Assembly (NCBI GenBank): GCA_003586115.2
Contig: QVOM02000090.1
Location: 11,028,632-11,092,631, forward strand
Reading direction: 5' to 3'
From: Salvator merianae
Taxonomy: Eukaryota > Chordata > Lepidosauria > Squamata > Teiidae
Length of the DNA: 64,000 bases
Part shown: positions 1 to 9,488 of the stretch, piece after piece
Position numbering within the stretch: the first letter of the stretch is position 1
Layout: each line of letters starts with the position of its first letter
Position numbers and translations under genes: made by a program
Notes under the pieces: model-generated
Told to the model about the DNA's origin: nothing
The model's database searches: none
The model's input: the letters and a program-made list of their open reading frames with translations, nothing else

Positions 1-1257
1 AGTCTGTACTTCTGTGAACCTTGGGGTTTTCTCCCAAGGATGCCAGGACCTTGTTTTCCAACGGGGACCATTTTCGGCTTCAGTCCTTGTCAGCAATCGT
101 CCCCGAGTTTCAGTGGCAGATTGTAGCTTTAAGGTTGTTGGTGCCGGGTGTGTGTGTGTGGGATGGGGGTCGGGACACATGCGCTTTTCCTTGGCTCCCT
201 GATGCAAGTCCTGCCCGGGGGTGGCACATGTTTTGGTGGCCTGTGGCCACCCGTCCTTAAAGCTAAGGGCTGTCACTGCTGAGTTTGCAACGCCAGCAAT
301 GATTTTGTGGTATTTAAGGAGCTGCTGTATGTTTTTGCTTTGGCTTTGATTTGTGGATCTGGAATTTGGATTTGTGGATTGGGCTGGTGGCCAATTTGAG
401 TTGGTAAAAATTGAGGCCTCGGACTTCTGGATCCCTCACCCGCAACCCGAGGCTCTCCACAGCCACTGCAGCTCCTTAGAAGAAGGTGAGCCCCGTGTTA
501 AAAGGTACAGGCCAGCAGCAATATCCCCCCTCTGTGAACTGGGCCTCATCACGCTTGTGCGCAACTTTATCCTGCGAGCAGGCAGAGATGCTGGAGGGGG
601 ATACCGCCGCCTGCGTACCCCAAGCACCTGAGCTCCCTGCCTTTTTTGCACAGGGCACACTGACTCTTAAGTAGCTGCAGGTGTAGTGGAGAGCCCGGAG
701 CTGTTGGGTGAGGCACCTGGCAGTCCTGGGCATCTCTGTGTGGCTCATTTCTCACGAACCACAGTTTGGTATGAACCTAGTACAAAGCGTTAGATTCTTT
801 TCCTCCTTCTTCTTCTTTTAATCGTGTAGTGTTCAGCGCATGGAATGAAGTATAAATAAATAAATATTTGGGGGCTACAGCGCCGGCATTGGAGACACCT
901 GGCCCCATCTCTCTCTGCTCTGCTGTAATGATAACAGACAGGCGTTCCCCGGCTCTTGCCTTGAGGTCCAGCATTTTGCCTGCGCTTGCAGAAACAGCTC
1001 CTCTTTGCTCTAGCAATGTCAGCACAAGCTGGTGAATGTTTCTGCTTGCTTGTCCGTTCTGATAATTACTTTGCCTTTGCTGTTGCTGAGGATCTTGGGA
1101 GGGGCCATCCTCATCCGACGCAGGCCAAGATCTTGGTGGATATAATGGAAGTCCAGCCTGCTTGGGGGGGGCGGAGGGCATGGCGAGCCTTTTTCCTCAG
1201 CATCCTGCTTCCTAGAGCAGGCAATCAGTGCCTTGTGAGATGTGTGAACCCGGCGGT

Positions 1258-1560
1258 TATTCATTTATTTGTTTATTATTTGCATTTCTATCCCCTCCCC
1301 CATACCCAAAGGTCTGTGGGTGGGCCACAACAGTAAAAGCAAAGTATAGAACGGATACAACAATAACAGTGACTGAAAGAGGGGAAGGGAAGCTGTTCCT
1401 TAGCCAAAGGCCAGGATAAATAGGTGCATCTTCACGGATTTCCCGAACCTATGAAGCGAGGGTGCCTGGCACACCTCAGGAGGGGAGGCTATTTCAAAGT
1501 CCAGGGGTTACTACTGAGAAGGCCCTGTCCCGGGTCCGCACCCCCTTGACTATTGAAGGT
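1258..1560 (-). repeat. CR1/L2-type LINE 3' end
   Basis: Read on the minus strand, the segment encodes a degenerate RTRDRAFSVV-x-P-x-L motif followed by a non-coding tail ending in an A/T-rich (AAATAAA-like) repeat. The RAFSVVxPxLWNSLP type of motif is typical of the C-terminus of LINE ORF2 in the CR1/L2 group. The copy at 58615-58915 is closely similar in sequence and orientation; 39690-39955 is the same family on the plus strand. Stops and small indels show it is dead. The family name is inference. Confidence 0.65.
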
Positions 1561-1689
1561 GCTAGTAATAGAATGCCAAGCTAATTTTGTGTGGAGTAAT
1601 ACTGCAGGGACAAAACCAAATGTGAAGAAGATGGCTCTCCACGTGCTTATAGTCATCTGAAGTAGGGTAGTTAGCTGCTTTCTTCCCAA

Positions 1690-2076
1690 CAACGAGGCCT
1701 GGGCAGTTCTGGATCTATAGATCCAGATCAGGCAGGGGCTGGTCCTGACCTGTTCTGGTCTAGCCCCCGCACCAGCCCCTAAGGTTCTATGAGAGTCAGA
1801 GCCTGCAGGTGATCCATTTCCACTGCCAAAATGGGTCCTCCATGGCCCTAGCGTACTGGTAGACCTTGTTATCAAGGTCTACTGGTATTCTAGATCAGAA
1901 GCAGACCAGGAGGCCATTTGGGGCCTGCTGATCTAAAATACGCTCTGTCCTGTGCAGACTGAGCACACCAGTGGCGGTTTGTGGGGTTGGGGCCTCTCTA
2001 GTCCACACCAGCATGCGGACAAAAGAGGCCCAGAAGAAAACCAAGATCCGGAACAGAGGTAAGTGCAGAAAGGCCC
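1690..2076. repeat. MITE-like interspersed repeat, family D
   Basis: The segment ends in a terminus reading GGTAAGTGCAGAAAGGCC. The reverse complement of 42060-42400 has nearly the same terminus and also shares a CAAAATGGGTCC core, so this is a dispersed repeat. The region is rich in short internal inverted repeats around GATCTATAGATC. No coding capacity is seen. Boundaries are approximate. Confidence 0.4.
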
Positions 2077-2697
2077 TCTGACTTAAAACTGCACTTTCCT
2101 CTCCCCCACTTCTCTTGGTTGGCTGGTACCTGGATAATAACATAATGTTGAAAGTTCCGATAATTTGTATCACAAATTCGAAGTTGTAAAGATTAAAACT
2201 TTATGGGTCGGTTCTAGATTCAGATTTCTTGAATTTTGTGTTAGGCATCAATAACTTGGCATGCTGATTTTAATGGGAGTTTCAGTCTCCCCATGGATTT
2301 GCATCTTTTAAGCAGGCCGCTTGTCTTTTCCTTTTGATGGGATTTCTGGGATGTTCCAAAAGTTCAGGTTCTAAATTGAACTCTAAAACATGGCAGAAAA
2401 CCTCAGAAATCCCAACGAATAAAAATGCCTTGATGTGTTTTGTGAGCAACAGTTGCAAGCGTGTACACAAACACACACACATGACAACCTGTTATTCATC
2501 CAAATTTTCTGTGGTCCAAGAGGGTGAGAGACAGTTAGTGGTAGAAAAGGGCTGTGGACATTCACAAGAATGTCTGTGTTGGAGAATAGTCATCCCTCAT
2601 ATAAAGCTATGGTTTGTTCCCACCAGACTGCTGTGCAATAAATTACTGCCTGTAGAAAATAAGGACTTAGGATATAATACGGTGATTTCACATTGGC

Positions 2698-2853
2698 CAG
2701 TATACCAGACCAGCAAGCATACTAGGACCCTCCCTCTGCATGCTGGTGCGGTCCAAGAGAGCCCCCCAGGGAAGGTATAAGGGGGCGGGACCTCCCTTAG
2801 ACTGTCCCAATGGTCAGAGAGAGGCTCCTAGTACACTTGCTGATCTGATATCC
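2698..2853. mobile_element. palindromic MITE-like element (family E)
   Basis: The left arm starting near 2698 and the right arm ending near 2853 are imperfect reverse complements over about 40 bp (shared core CAGCAAG-x-x-TACTAGGA, then CCTC). The non-coding middle is GC-richer. This is the structure of a non-autonomous fold-back or MITE element. It lies only about 190 bp upstream of the HIC2 splice acceptor. Confidence 0.5.
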
Positions 2854-3021
2854 CGTAGAAACCTTTTCAGGGACACTATGGAGAGAAGACCCAGATGATA
2901 TGTAAATCAGTGACAGTGTGGAAGGGAGACCCTGTTAATGGCCGTCATACTCCCCACCGCTGATGCAATAGAAGTTCCTGTAGGTAGACAATGGCCTCAC
3001 GTTTTTGTTCTGTCTCTGCTC

Positions 3022-3043
3022 CCTCTTCCCCTGTCTCTTGCAG
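3022..3043 (+). promoter_or_regulatory. HIC2: splice acceptor of HIC2 coding exon
   Basis: A CT-rich tract is followed by TTGCAG and the exon begins at 3044. An in-frame TGA at 3045-3047 lies just inside the exon relative to the ATG at 3081, so with this splice site the protein must start downstream of it. Confidence 0.75.
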
Positions 3044-3080
3044 GTGATACAGTCAACGGGGAAAGGAAGCGAAGGTGGAG

Positions 3081-4793
3081 ATGGAACTGCCAAATCATGC
3101 CAAACAACTGCTGCTGCAGCTGAACCAACAACGAGCCAAAGGTTTCCTCTGTGATGTGATCATTGTTGTAGAAAATGCCCTCTTCCGTGCCCACAAGAAT
3201 ATCCTGGCAGCCAGCAGCATGTATTTCAAATCCCTTATCCTGCATGACAACCTGATCAACTTAGACACTGACATGGTCAACCCCACCGTGTTCCGGCAGA
3301 TCTTGGACTTTATTTATACTGGGAAGCTCTTAATGACCGACCAGCCTGGCGAACAGAACTTCAACGCCCTCCTCACAGCCGCAAGCTACCTCCAACTACC
3401 TGACTTAGCAGCTCTTTGCAGGAAGAAACTGAAACGCAATGGGAGGTCCTTTGCTGGCAGGGCCGGCGGTGCCCCCAGCGTCGGGAGACCCCCCCGGAGC
3501 CAGAGACTTTCTACTACTTCAGTCATCACTCGTTATTCAGGGTCAACTGAGGGGTTGAAGGGCTCTCACTCGAAGGAGATGCCAAAGGGAAAGATCTCAG
3601 ACGATGAGGTCTTCATCAGTAGTTCCAACCAAGAGAATTCACATGCCTTGAGCAGGGGGATCAGCAAAAATGGCGCCGACGGCAGCAGTAGCAGTGCAAA
3701 TGGCAGCAGCGTAGACCAAGAGCTTGGGCTTGACCTGTCCAAGAAGAGCCCTTCGCTCCCCCCGGCGGCGTCCCAGGACGACGTGCAGCACAGTGAAAAC
3801 CAGCGCGGTTCCCCCCGACCTGCCTCAGCCCCCGCAGCCAACAGTGCCTCATCGTTCGAGTCCAGCGCTGGAGCCCCTCCAAACCTCGCCGACAGCTGTG
3901 AGCCCATGGAAATGGACTTGAGCGAGGACCGCCAGTCTCTCCCGGAAGGCAACCAGCGGAAGAGCCTGCGCCACTCGGCGCGGAAGGAGTGGATCAAGAA
4001 GGACAGCACCTTTGACAGGAAGAAGGGCGGTGGCAAAGGCTCGGAGGAGAGCGAGGTCCTGCCCAACGGGATCTTGATAGGCTCCTTGTGCAAATCAGCG
4101 GAGCAGAGCCTCGGCACCTACGGTTCAGAGCTGCCATTTTCGTGCAAAGAGGACGTGGAGAATGGCAGGGAGAATAGTGACGACAGCGGGCAGAGCGAGA
4201 GCGAGAGCGGCGGGCACACCAGCGCCAACTACGTGTATCGGCAGGAAGGCTATGAGCCAGTGGCCTTTGGGGACAACCTCTATGTCTGCATTCCCTGCGG
4301 GAAGGGCTTTCCCAGCTCGGAGCAGCTCAACGCCCACGTGGAGAAACACACTGAGGAAGACCTCTACATCAAGGAGGAAGGAACCTACGACGATAAGGAG
4401 GAGGAAGCGGAAGATTTGTCGAACCCCAACCAGCCCTACGCCGCGGAATCTCGCCCCTTCAAGTGCTCCGTGTGCGAGAAGAGCTACAAAGATCCGGCCA
4501 CCCTGCGGCAACACGAGAAGACTCACTGGCTGACGCGGCCGTTCCCTTGCAATATCTGCGGCAAGATGTTCACGCAGCGGGGCACCATGACCAGGCACAT
4601 GCGCAGCCATTTGGGCCTCAAGCCCTTCGCTTGCGAGGAGTGCGGGATGCGCTTTACCCGGCAGTACCGACTGACAGAGCATATGCGCGTCCACTCAGGG
4701 GAAAAGCCCTACGAATGTCAACTGTGTGGCGGGAAGTTCACCCAGCAACGCAACCTCATCAGTCACTTGCGCATGCATACCTCTCCTACATAA
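3081..4793 (+). CDS. HIC2: HIC2 transcriptional repressor, BTB and five C2H2 zinc fingers
   Basis: Encodes HIC2 (hypermethylated in cancer 2), a nuclear sequence-specific repressor related to HIC1. The frame is open from GTG 3075, but the real start is ATG 3081 (MELPNH...), with G at -3 and G at +4 and an in-frame TGA upstream at 3045. It gives 570 residues; human HIC2 has 615, partly through an N-terminal extension absent here. A BTB/POZ domain spans about residues 8-119 (QLLLQLNQQR, FLCDVIIVVE, FRAHKNILAASS). A CtBP-recruiting GLDLS motif lies at 216-220. The middle is low complexity and Ser-rich. Zinc finger 1 is at 401-423, isolated from fingers 2-5 (460-482, 488-510, 516-538, 544-566), all with intact C2H2 ligands; WLTRP, LGLKP and SGEKP linkers join 2-5. 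IKEE around K431 fits a sumoylation consensus. The whole coding region is one exon, as expected for the family. HIC1 is the alternative, but the N-terminus and fingers match HIC2 better. Confidence 0.96.
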   Translation: MELPNHAKQLLLQLNQQRAKGFLCDVIIVVENALFRAHKNILAASSMYFKSLILHDNLINLDTDMVNPTVFRQILDFIYTGKLLMTDQPGEQNFNALLTAASYLQLPDLAALCRKKLKRNGRSFAGRAGGAPSVGRPPRSQRLSTTSVITRYSGSTEGLKGSHSKEMPKGKISDDEVFISSSNQENSHALSRGISKNGADGSSSSANGSSVDQELGLDLSKKSPSLPPAASQDDVQHSENQRGSPRPASAPAANSASSFESSAGAPPNLADSCEPMEMDLSEDRQSLPEGNQRKSLRHSARKEWIKKDSTFDRKKGGGKGSEESEVLPNGILIGSLCKSAEQSLGTYGSELPFSCKEDVENGRENSDDSGQSESESGGHTSANYVYRQEGYEPVAFGDNLYVCIPCGKGFPSSEQLNAHVEKHTEEDLYIKEEGTYDDKEEEAEDLSNPNQPYAAESRPFKCSVCEKSYKDPATLRQHEKTHWLTRPFPCNICGKMFTQRGTMTRHMRSHLGLKPFACEECGMRFTRQYRLTEHMRVHSGEKPYECQLCGGKFTQQRNLISHLRMHTSPT

Positions 4794-5110
4794 GCCAAAG
4801 ACTCTCCGGCGAGCCCTGAGCCCACCTGCCATAAACATACCTTTTCCTAGACTTGCTGCTTTAAAAAAAGTGAAAAATGAAAAAAAAAAAATTGTTAAAA
4901 TAAGGGCCGTTTCCTTTCCTGTTCAGTCATGGGGGGGGGGGGCTCAACCGAACAGAGCTTTATTTCTTTCCCCCTTTCCTTCCTTTTCCCACCCAAAGTT
5001 CAAAGAAAAAAACAGCCCACGGGTAAGCGGCTGCTTTCCATGTGCGCCGTTTCAGCCCCTCTCGGCTGTTACTCAAATTGTAGCAAGAAATGCCCTTAAC
5101 TGTGCTATGC

Positions 5111-5162
5111 TGTGGAGCTCTTCTAGCTCTGCTGTTCTGTGGAGCTCTTCTAGCTGTGCTAG
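5111..5162. repeat. 27-bp tandem duplication
   Basis: Two adjacent near-identical units starting TGTGGAGCTCTTCTAGCT at 5111 and 5138, within the presumed HIC2 3'UTR. Confidence 0.8.
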
Positions 5163-6080
5163 AAAATTGGAAACATGGCCAAAAAAAAAAAAGGCTGTTC
5201 TTTGTAACTGAAAATATGGGCCTTACCACTGAATGCCCCTCAGATTCTTTTCTTTCTCCTCCATCTTTTTTTTTCTTGGCATTTTGGATTTGGGTTTGTA
5301 AACACAGCCCAAGGATTCTTTCCATTATGCCCCCTCAGCGCCATGCCGTGCCGCTTACAAACATTTGGGCTCTTTGACCTGTTAGAGAAACCTTCGTTTT
5401 CCTCAAACTTTTCCGATGAACGTTGACGGCCATTACCACAAAAGCCATCGATGAAGGCATGTCGTTCTGAGGGAGTAGCATTATGATCCTTATTGCTATC
5501 GTTATTTTTGCTAGCTCTTCCAGAGCATCCTTCTCAAACTGTTTAGTTGCGGTGGGGAGGGGGGGAAGGTTCCAGAGGATGACTGATTTTGGCCCCTCAG
5601 AAAATGGAGGAGAGGACTTCTTGCAGTCTAGGAAGGTGGCACCTCACCCTCTTGCTCAGTGATGGAGTTCGGCCCTCTTTTCAGTTACGAGTCCAGCATC
5701 TCTGCCCACCAAGCCCGTATCACTTTATCTTCAGCTTCTTTTGCTGAACCCCTCCCACCTTCCTCTCTGCCATCTTGCCCATGACTGAATGGGAACAGGG
5801 TGCCCTGGGAAACTCCTTTCAAAATAAGCAGGGGCCATCTTTATGCGCCTCCCCCCTTTTCCCCAACTAGTTTGTATGAATATTCTTTACTTAGAGGTAC
5901 TTGTTTTCTTAAGAGGGGGAAACCGTTGTTAACGTTTATGTAATTGTCAGAACTGGAAGGCCTAAGGTGTTATTCACACAAAGCGGGCGGGCGGGAAGCA
6001 GGCTGGATGTATGCTGGAATTGTGACAAGTTCCTTTAGGTACTTTTTTTTTTTTTAAAGAAAAATTTAAATTTTTATTTT

Positions 6081-6113
6081 GTGTGCGTGCGTGTGTGTGC
6101 GTGCGTGCGTGTG
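6081..6113. repeat. (TG)n/(CG-TG) microsatellite
   Basis: Alternating purine-pyrimidine run of GTGTGCGTGC-type units, a potential Z-DNA former. Confidence 0.9.
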
Positions 6114-6172
6114 GATAGCTTTTTTCTCCCTCACTAAAGAACGGGTTGATAGGGATCAACCCGTTGCCTTTG

Positions 6173-6179
6173 CTACCTC
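6173..6179 (+). promoter_or_regulatory. HIC2: let-7 seed match (7mer)
   Basis: CTACCTC, complementary to the let-7 seed GAGGUAG, lies about 1.4 kb past the HIC2 stop codon, followed by T rather than A. Single 7-mers occur by chance; support comes only from its place in the UTR of a gene reported to be a let-7 target. Confidence 0.35.
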
Positions 6180-6493
6180 TTGAATTCATGAGAACAATAA
6201 GATGGGTTAGTGAAATATTAGGCGTGGCGTTTCGTTCCCTTTTCCCCTGATCCCCAATTGTAAGTAAATGTACAAAGTAGAAACTAACTTAAAAGTTAAG
6301 GGATTTCTTTCTTTTTTTTTTTTTAATTTTATTTTATTTTTACCGCCTTGTCCTTCTTCCATCAAGAAATCAGCTAAGATTATTATAGAAGCAAAACTTG
6401 GCCAAAGACAATAGGTAGGTTATCAGGCAGAGGCCCAAGTGATTATCACTGTAGAGGTCACTGGCTTTTCACCAAATTGCTGATTTTTTTCTG

Positions 6494-6523
6494 CTCCTCC
6501 TCCTCCTCCTCCTCCTCCTCCTC
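6494..6523. repeat. (TCC)n microsatellite
   Basis: About ten uninterrupted CTC/TCC triplets. Confidence 0.95.
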
Positions 6524-6771
6524 AGAGCTTTTTGGGCTCTTCCGAGCTTTGTTTATTGAATCTGGATGCTATGGGGGAGCTAAACGTCTGCTACCTGTTA
6601 GCAGGTAAGAATCTGACCAAGATCAGAAATGTAGCAGATGTCCTGGGTGATAATGTTACTAGGATCCAGAGTGCAATAAGATTCAGGGGGAAACCCAACC
6701 AAAGTGTTTCATATCCTCACTTTTGGGGGTGGGGTGGGGGGTGTAGGTTTTTCTGCTTTTATTAGTACTAG

Positions 6772-6794
6772 TATTATTATTATTATTATTATTA
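6772..6794. repeat. (ATT)n microsatellite
   Basis: Uninterrupted TAT/ATT triplets followed by a short A-run. Confidence 0.95.
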
Positions 6795-7134
6795 AAAAAA
6801 AAGAAAGATCTTTAACAGATGCAGACAAAAGTTTGGGAAGTCGGAAAAAGGAATTCTCAAAACATCTGTAGAAAAATTCACAGCCAACAGCTGCTATAGG
6901 TTTAAGAGAACAAGATAGGGCATCCCCTGCCATTTCATGGCCCCTTAACTTAGTTGGCGTGGCTTTAAAAACACGAGGCAAAAAGGACGCCCCCCCCCCA
7001 ATTCCTGTGCTAGTGGATAAAGTGTGGTTAACACCCTACAGTCCCTTTTTATGGAATCACCTTGTCTAAATTGAATAAGGTTTACATTTTTTTTTTACCT
7101 CTTTAGCTTTCTTGCTCAAAACCATTGTTCTTTT

Positions 7135-7183
7135 TATTATTATTATTATTATTAATATTATTATTATTATTATTAATATTATT
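7135..7183. repeat. (ATT)n microsatellite with TAATATTA interruptions
   Basis: ATT triplets with two regularly placed AATATT interruptions, the second such array within 400 bp. Confidence 0.95.
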
Positions 7184-7720
7184 GGTAGGACTTAGCATAA
7201 GTCCTGTGTCTTCCTTTTTTCTTTAAGAAAAGGAAAAAACAAAACCCTTTTGTTCCTTATGTTTAGACCAAAATAAAATAGATATAAGAGGCTATTCAAG
7301 TGAAACTAGGATAAAACAAAGATAAGCGCTCCTCTCCCCCCGCAACAACAACAACATTCTAAGAAACTCCTTTTTCCAATTAAGAAATAGAATTGTTAAA
7401 AAGGTCTTTGGTCACTTAGAACAAATTAAGGGGACTGGGGGTACAACCTCCATACAACAATGGGGGGCCTTCTCCAGATATCTCTGAACACCTAATCTCA
7501 TTGGGCCTAACCACTGTGATTAGGGATCTAGGGTGATGGTGCACTGTAGCTTAGCATCTGGTTCCCTCCATTTGCAGTTGAGCCTGTGACAGGAAAGATG
7601 GCCCCCTCTATCTGGCATAACTTCACTCAGCACCAGGGACCATGTTTCGAATCCATTCTACACTTCCTAATGTTGTGCCACAGTTTCTGTCTTTCTCTAA
7701 ATCATTGTTCATCAGCCTGG

Positions 7721-7813
7721 CGCCCTCAAAGGTTATCGGACTTGGAGTCCTTAGTAAGTACTACCTGTGTTGGCTGGAGCTGGTAGGAGTAGTAATTCAA
7801 GATCTGAAGGCGA
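7721..7813. mobile_element. palindromic MITE-like element (family F)
   Basis: The ends CGCCCTCA-AAGG and, reverse-complemented, CGCCTTCAGATCTTGAAT form imperfect inverted termini. The interior resembles the common lizard repeat with 'GGACTACAACTCCCATCA'-type arms, probably a non-autonomous hAT-like element. A related fragment is at about 8105-8165. Relatives are at 35404-35510, 51078-51180 and 60679-60803. Confidence 0.5.
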
Positions 7814-8818
7814 GGAGATTGTTTCTGAACCACAGTTTCCATCTTCCTCATCCTCTCTGGCCAGTGGAAAGCAACTATGGGAGCTGTCCTTCAGCACCAT
7901 GCAAAGCGCCATAGTTTAAGCAAACCAAAGTGTCTTGAGCTGTCTTGGGTAACATCCACACTGTTGATTTGAATGGGTCTCTTCTGAGGATGTCCAAGTC
8001 TGGATCCAGCTTGCAGCCTGCATTGTGAGAGATAGTGAAGAACAGAAAACGTGCTCTCTAAAGATGTGTTCGGGAAAGCCCTTTTAGTGGAGTAAAGCTC
8101 CCGTGATCCTTGGCGAAAGTGGCCAGTGGCTAGGGGTCATGGGAGTTATAGTCCTGGAAAAGGTTTGTACTCTCAGTTGCCCAGCCCAGCCCAGCTCATG
8201 AGATCAGTGGAATCCTTGGGTAAAATAGCTTGAAGACAGCAAACTAGCAGAGTGTGTCAATGTTAGAGAACAGCCAATGTCTACTCTTCCTACCCCCAGT
8301 AATAAGAAAGGGAAGACTGTTGCTGGCCATGGATTTTCCATAAGAAGCAGCCTTTTACCCACAAGGAGTTAACGAACTGTGCTTTCTGTAGGAATCACAG
8401 AGACCTTCCCACGTTCTGCCCATTAACAGTGTCGCTGCAGAGATTTTTGGTGTGACTTGTACTGCTTGCCCTCTTCCTTTCTCAGTTTTGTGCCCTCTTT
8501 TGCCAAAATCAGAAAAACCTCCTGCCAGCCTGAGTGAATAACTAGATTCTGAGATGAAAACCTTTGCCAGGAACCAGAGAACAAGGACATGAAATTTTAA
8601 GTTCTTTTAGTTTCTTTTAATACAAAAAAAATACAAAACTACGAAATTTTAACTTCTGAACAAGTTAATTCCAGGGGGTTGGTTCAACATGGGGCTTCTG
8701 GAACACCAGACTTTTTCCTTCCTCCCTTCTTTTTAATTTTTTTTAAAGAACCCTCAGTTGCCCTGAGCCAGTTGTCTGGTTTCTGAAGTCAAGTGTTAAA
8801 ATTCACTCTGCTTTATTC

Positions 8819-8826
8819 CTACCTCA
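8819..8826 (+). promoter_or_regulatory. HIC2: let-7 8mer seed match
   Basis: CTACCTCA is the full 8-mer let-7 site type. It lies about 4 kb after the HIC2 stop codon in the presumed 3'UTR and just outside the palindromic elements. That the site is used is inferred; the seed match is seen. Confidence 0.45.
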
Positions 8827-9142
8827 CTGCTCTTCCCCGCCACCAAAAAGCAGAACACCTAATTTTTCGACCACCATCACTCAGAATCACCCTAGCTCTT
8901 CTTGTTGCCATTACAAAGGAAATACTGATTGTCTCCATTCCGTGCCACCGTTTTCCGCAAAGATTCCCCCATGCACTTTCCAGCTGGCATTGACTGAAAG
9001 TAGCCTTAGTGCAGTCACGCTCGAAATCTGGCAAAAGAGACCTCCGTCAGGTGTGACCTTAGACCTTTGGGTGGGCCAAGGCCGCAGGTGAATTCCGCGT
9101 GGTTGCTAAACCAAAGATGGGGCTTCCAGTCACACAGGAAAG

Positions 9143-9320
9143 CTAAGCCCTTTCTGCACTGGGCCTTTGTCCAGATTATCTCCCAGAATAGGGTCCTGCC
9201 ATCTGCATGCTGGTGCAGACGGTGGCAGGACCTGCCCATTGTCTACCCCTGCATGTGAATGGCGGGTCCCTATTCCAGGACATAAATCTGGAATAAAGTG
9301 CAGTGCGGAAAGGGCCCTAG
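9143..9320. mobile_element. palindromic MITE-like element B1
   Basis: The left end (AAGCCCTTTCTGCACTGGGC) and the reverse complement of the right end (AGGGCCCTTTCCGCACTGCA) match, as do the next arm segments with a CCAGAATAGGG-type motif. Full copies are at 13018-13175 and 14234-14357, a half copy at 42990-43057 and a terminal scrap near 59540-59595. There is no coding capacity. The structure fits a fold-back non-autonomous DNA element. Confidence 0.65.
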
Positions 9321-9338
9321 TCATCTGTAGCACCTATC

Positions 9339-9488
9339 CACTAAGGTTGCATCCAGACTTCTCTTATTTATTCCAATATATTTGGATATTCTGGAATAAA
9401 GCATGGATATTCTAGACTATCCATGTTTTATTCCGGAATATCCAAATATAGTGGAATAAATAAGTGATGTCTGGATGCAACCTTAGTG
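9339..9488. mobile_element. palindromic element A1, near-perfect 150-bp hairpin
   Basis: The left 75 bp and the right 75 bp are reverse complements at about 69 of 75 positions with essentially no loop. The outer 20 bp (CACTAAGGTTGCATCCAGAC) are perfect. Other copies are at 13191-13311, 18023-18163 and 24740-24872, all with GCATCCAGAC-type ends and AATATCCAAATAT-type interiors, so this is a dispersed family and not a chance palindrome. It starts 18 bp after element B1. Confidence 0.8.

Larger units (their letters stand above)
1..3043 (+). other. HIC2: HIC2 upstream intron or 5' flank (partial)
   Basis: This stretch ends in a splice acceptor (polypyrimidine run then CAG at 3041-3043), so it is read as the intron before the HIC2 coding exon; the upstream non-coding exon is not identified and probably lies outside the window. 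No ORF here resembles a known protein. It contains a LINE tail (1258-1560), a MITE-like repeat (1690-2076) and a palindromic element (2698-2853). Bases 1-1257 and 2077-2697 hold nothing I recognise. Confidence 0.6.

Noticed and set aside
3385..3391. CTACCTC let-7 seed match inside the HIC2 coding region
   Set aside because: A single 7-mer in coding sequence is weak, and the codons are explained by the protein.
3566..4694. Minus-strand frames of 183 and 189 codons under HIC2
   Set aside because: They are shadows of the HIC2 coding sequence.
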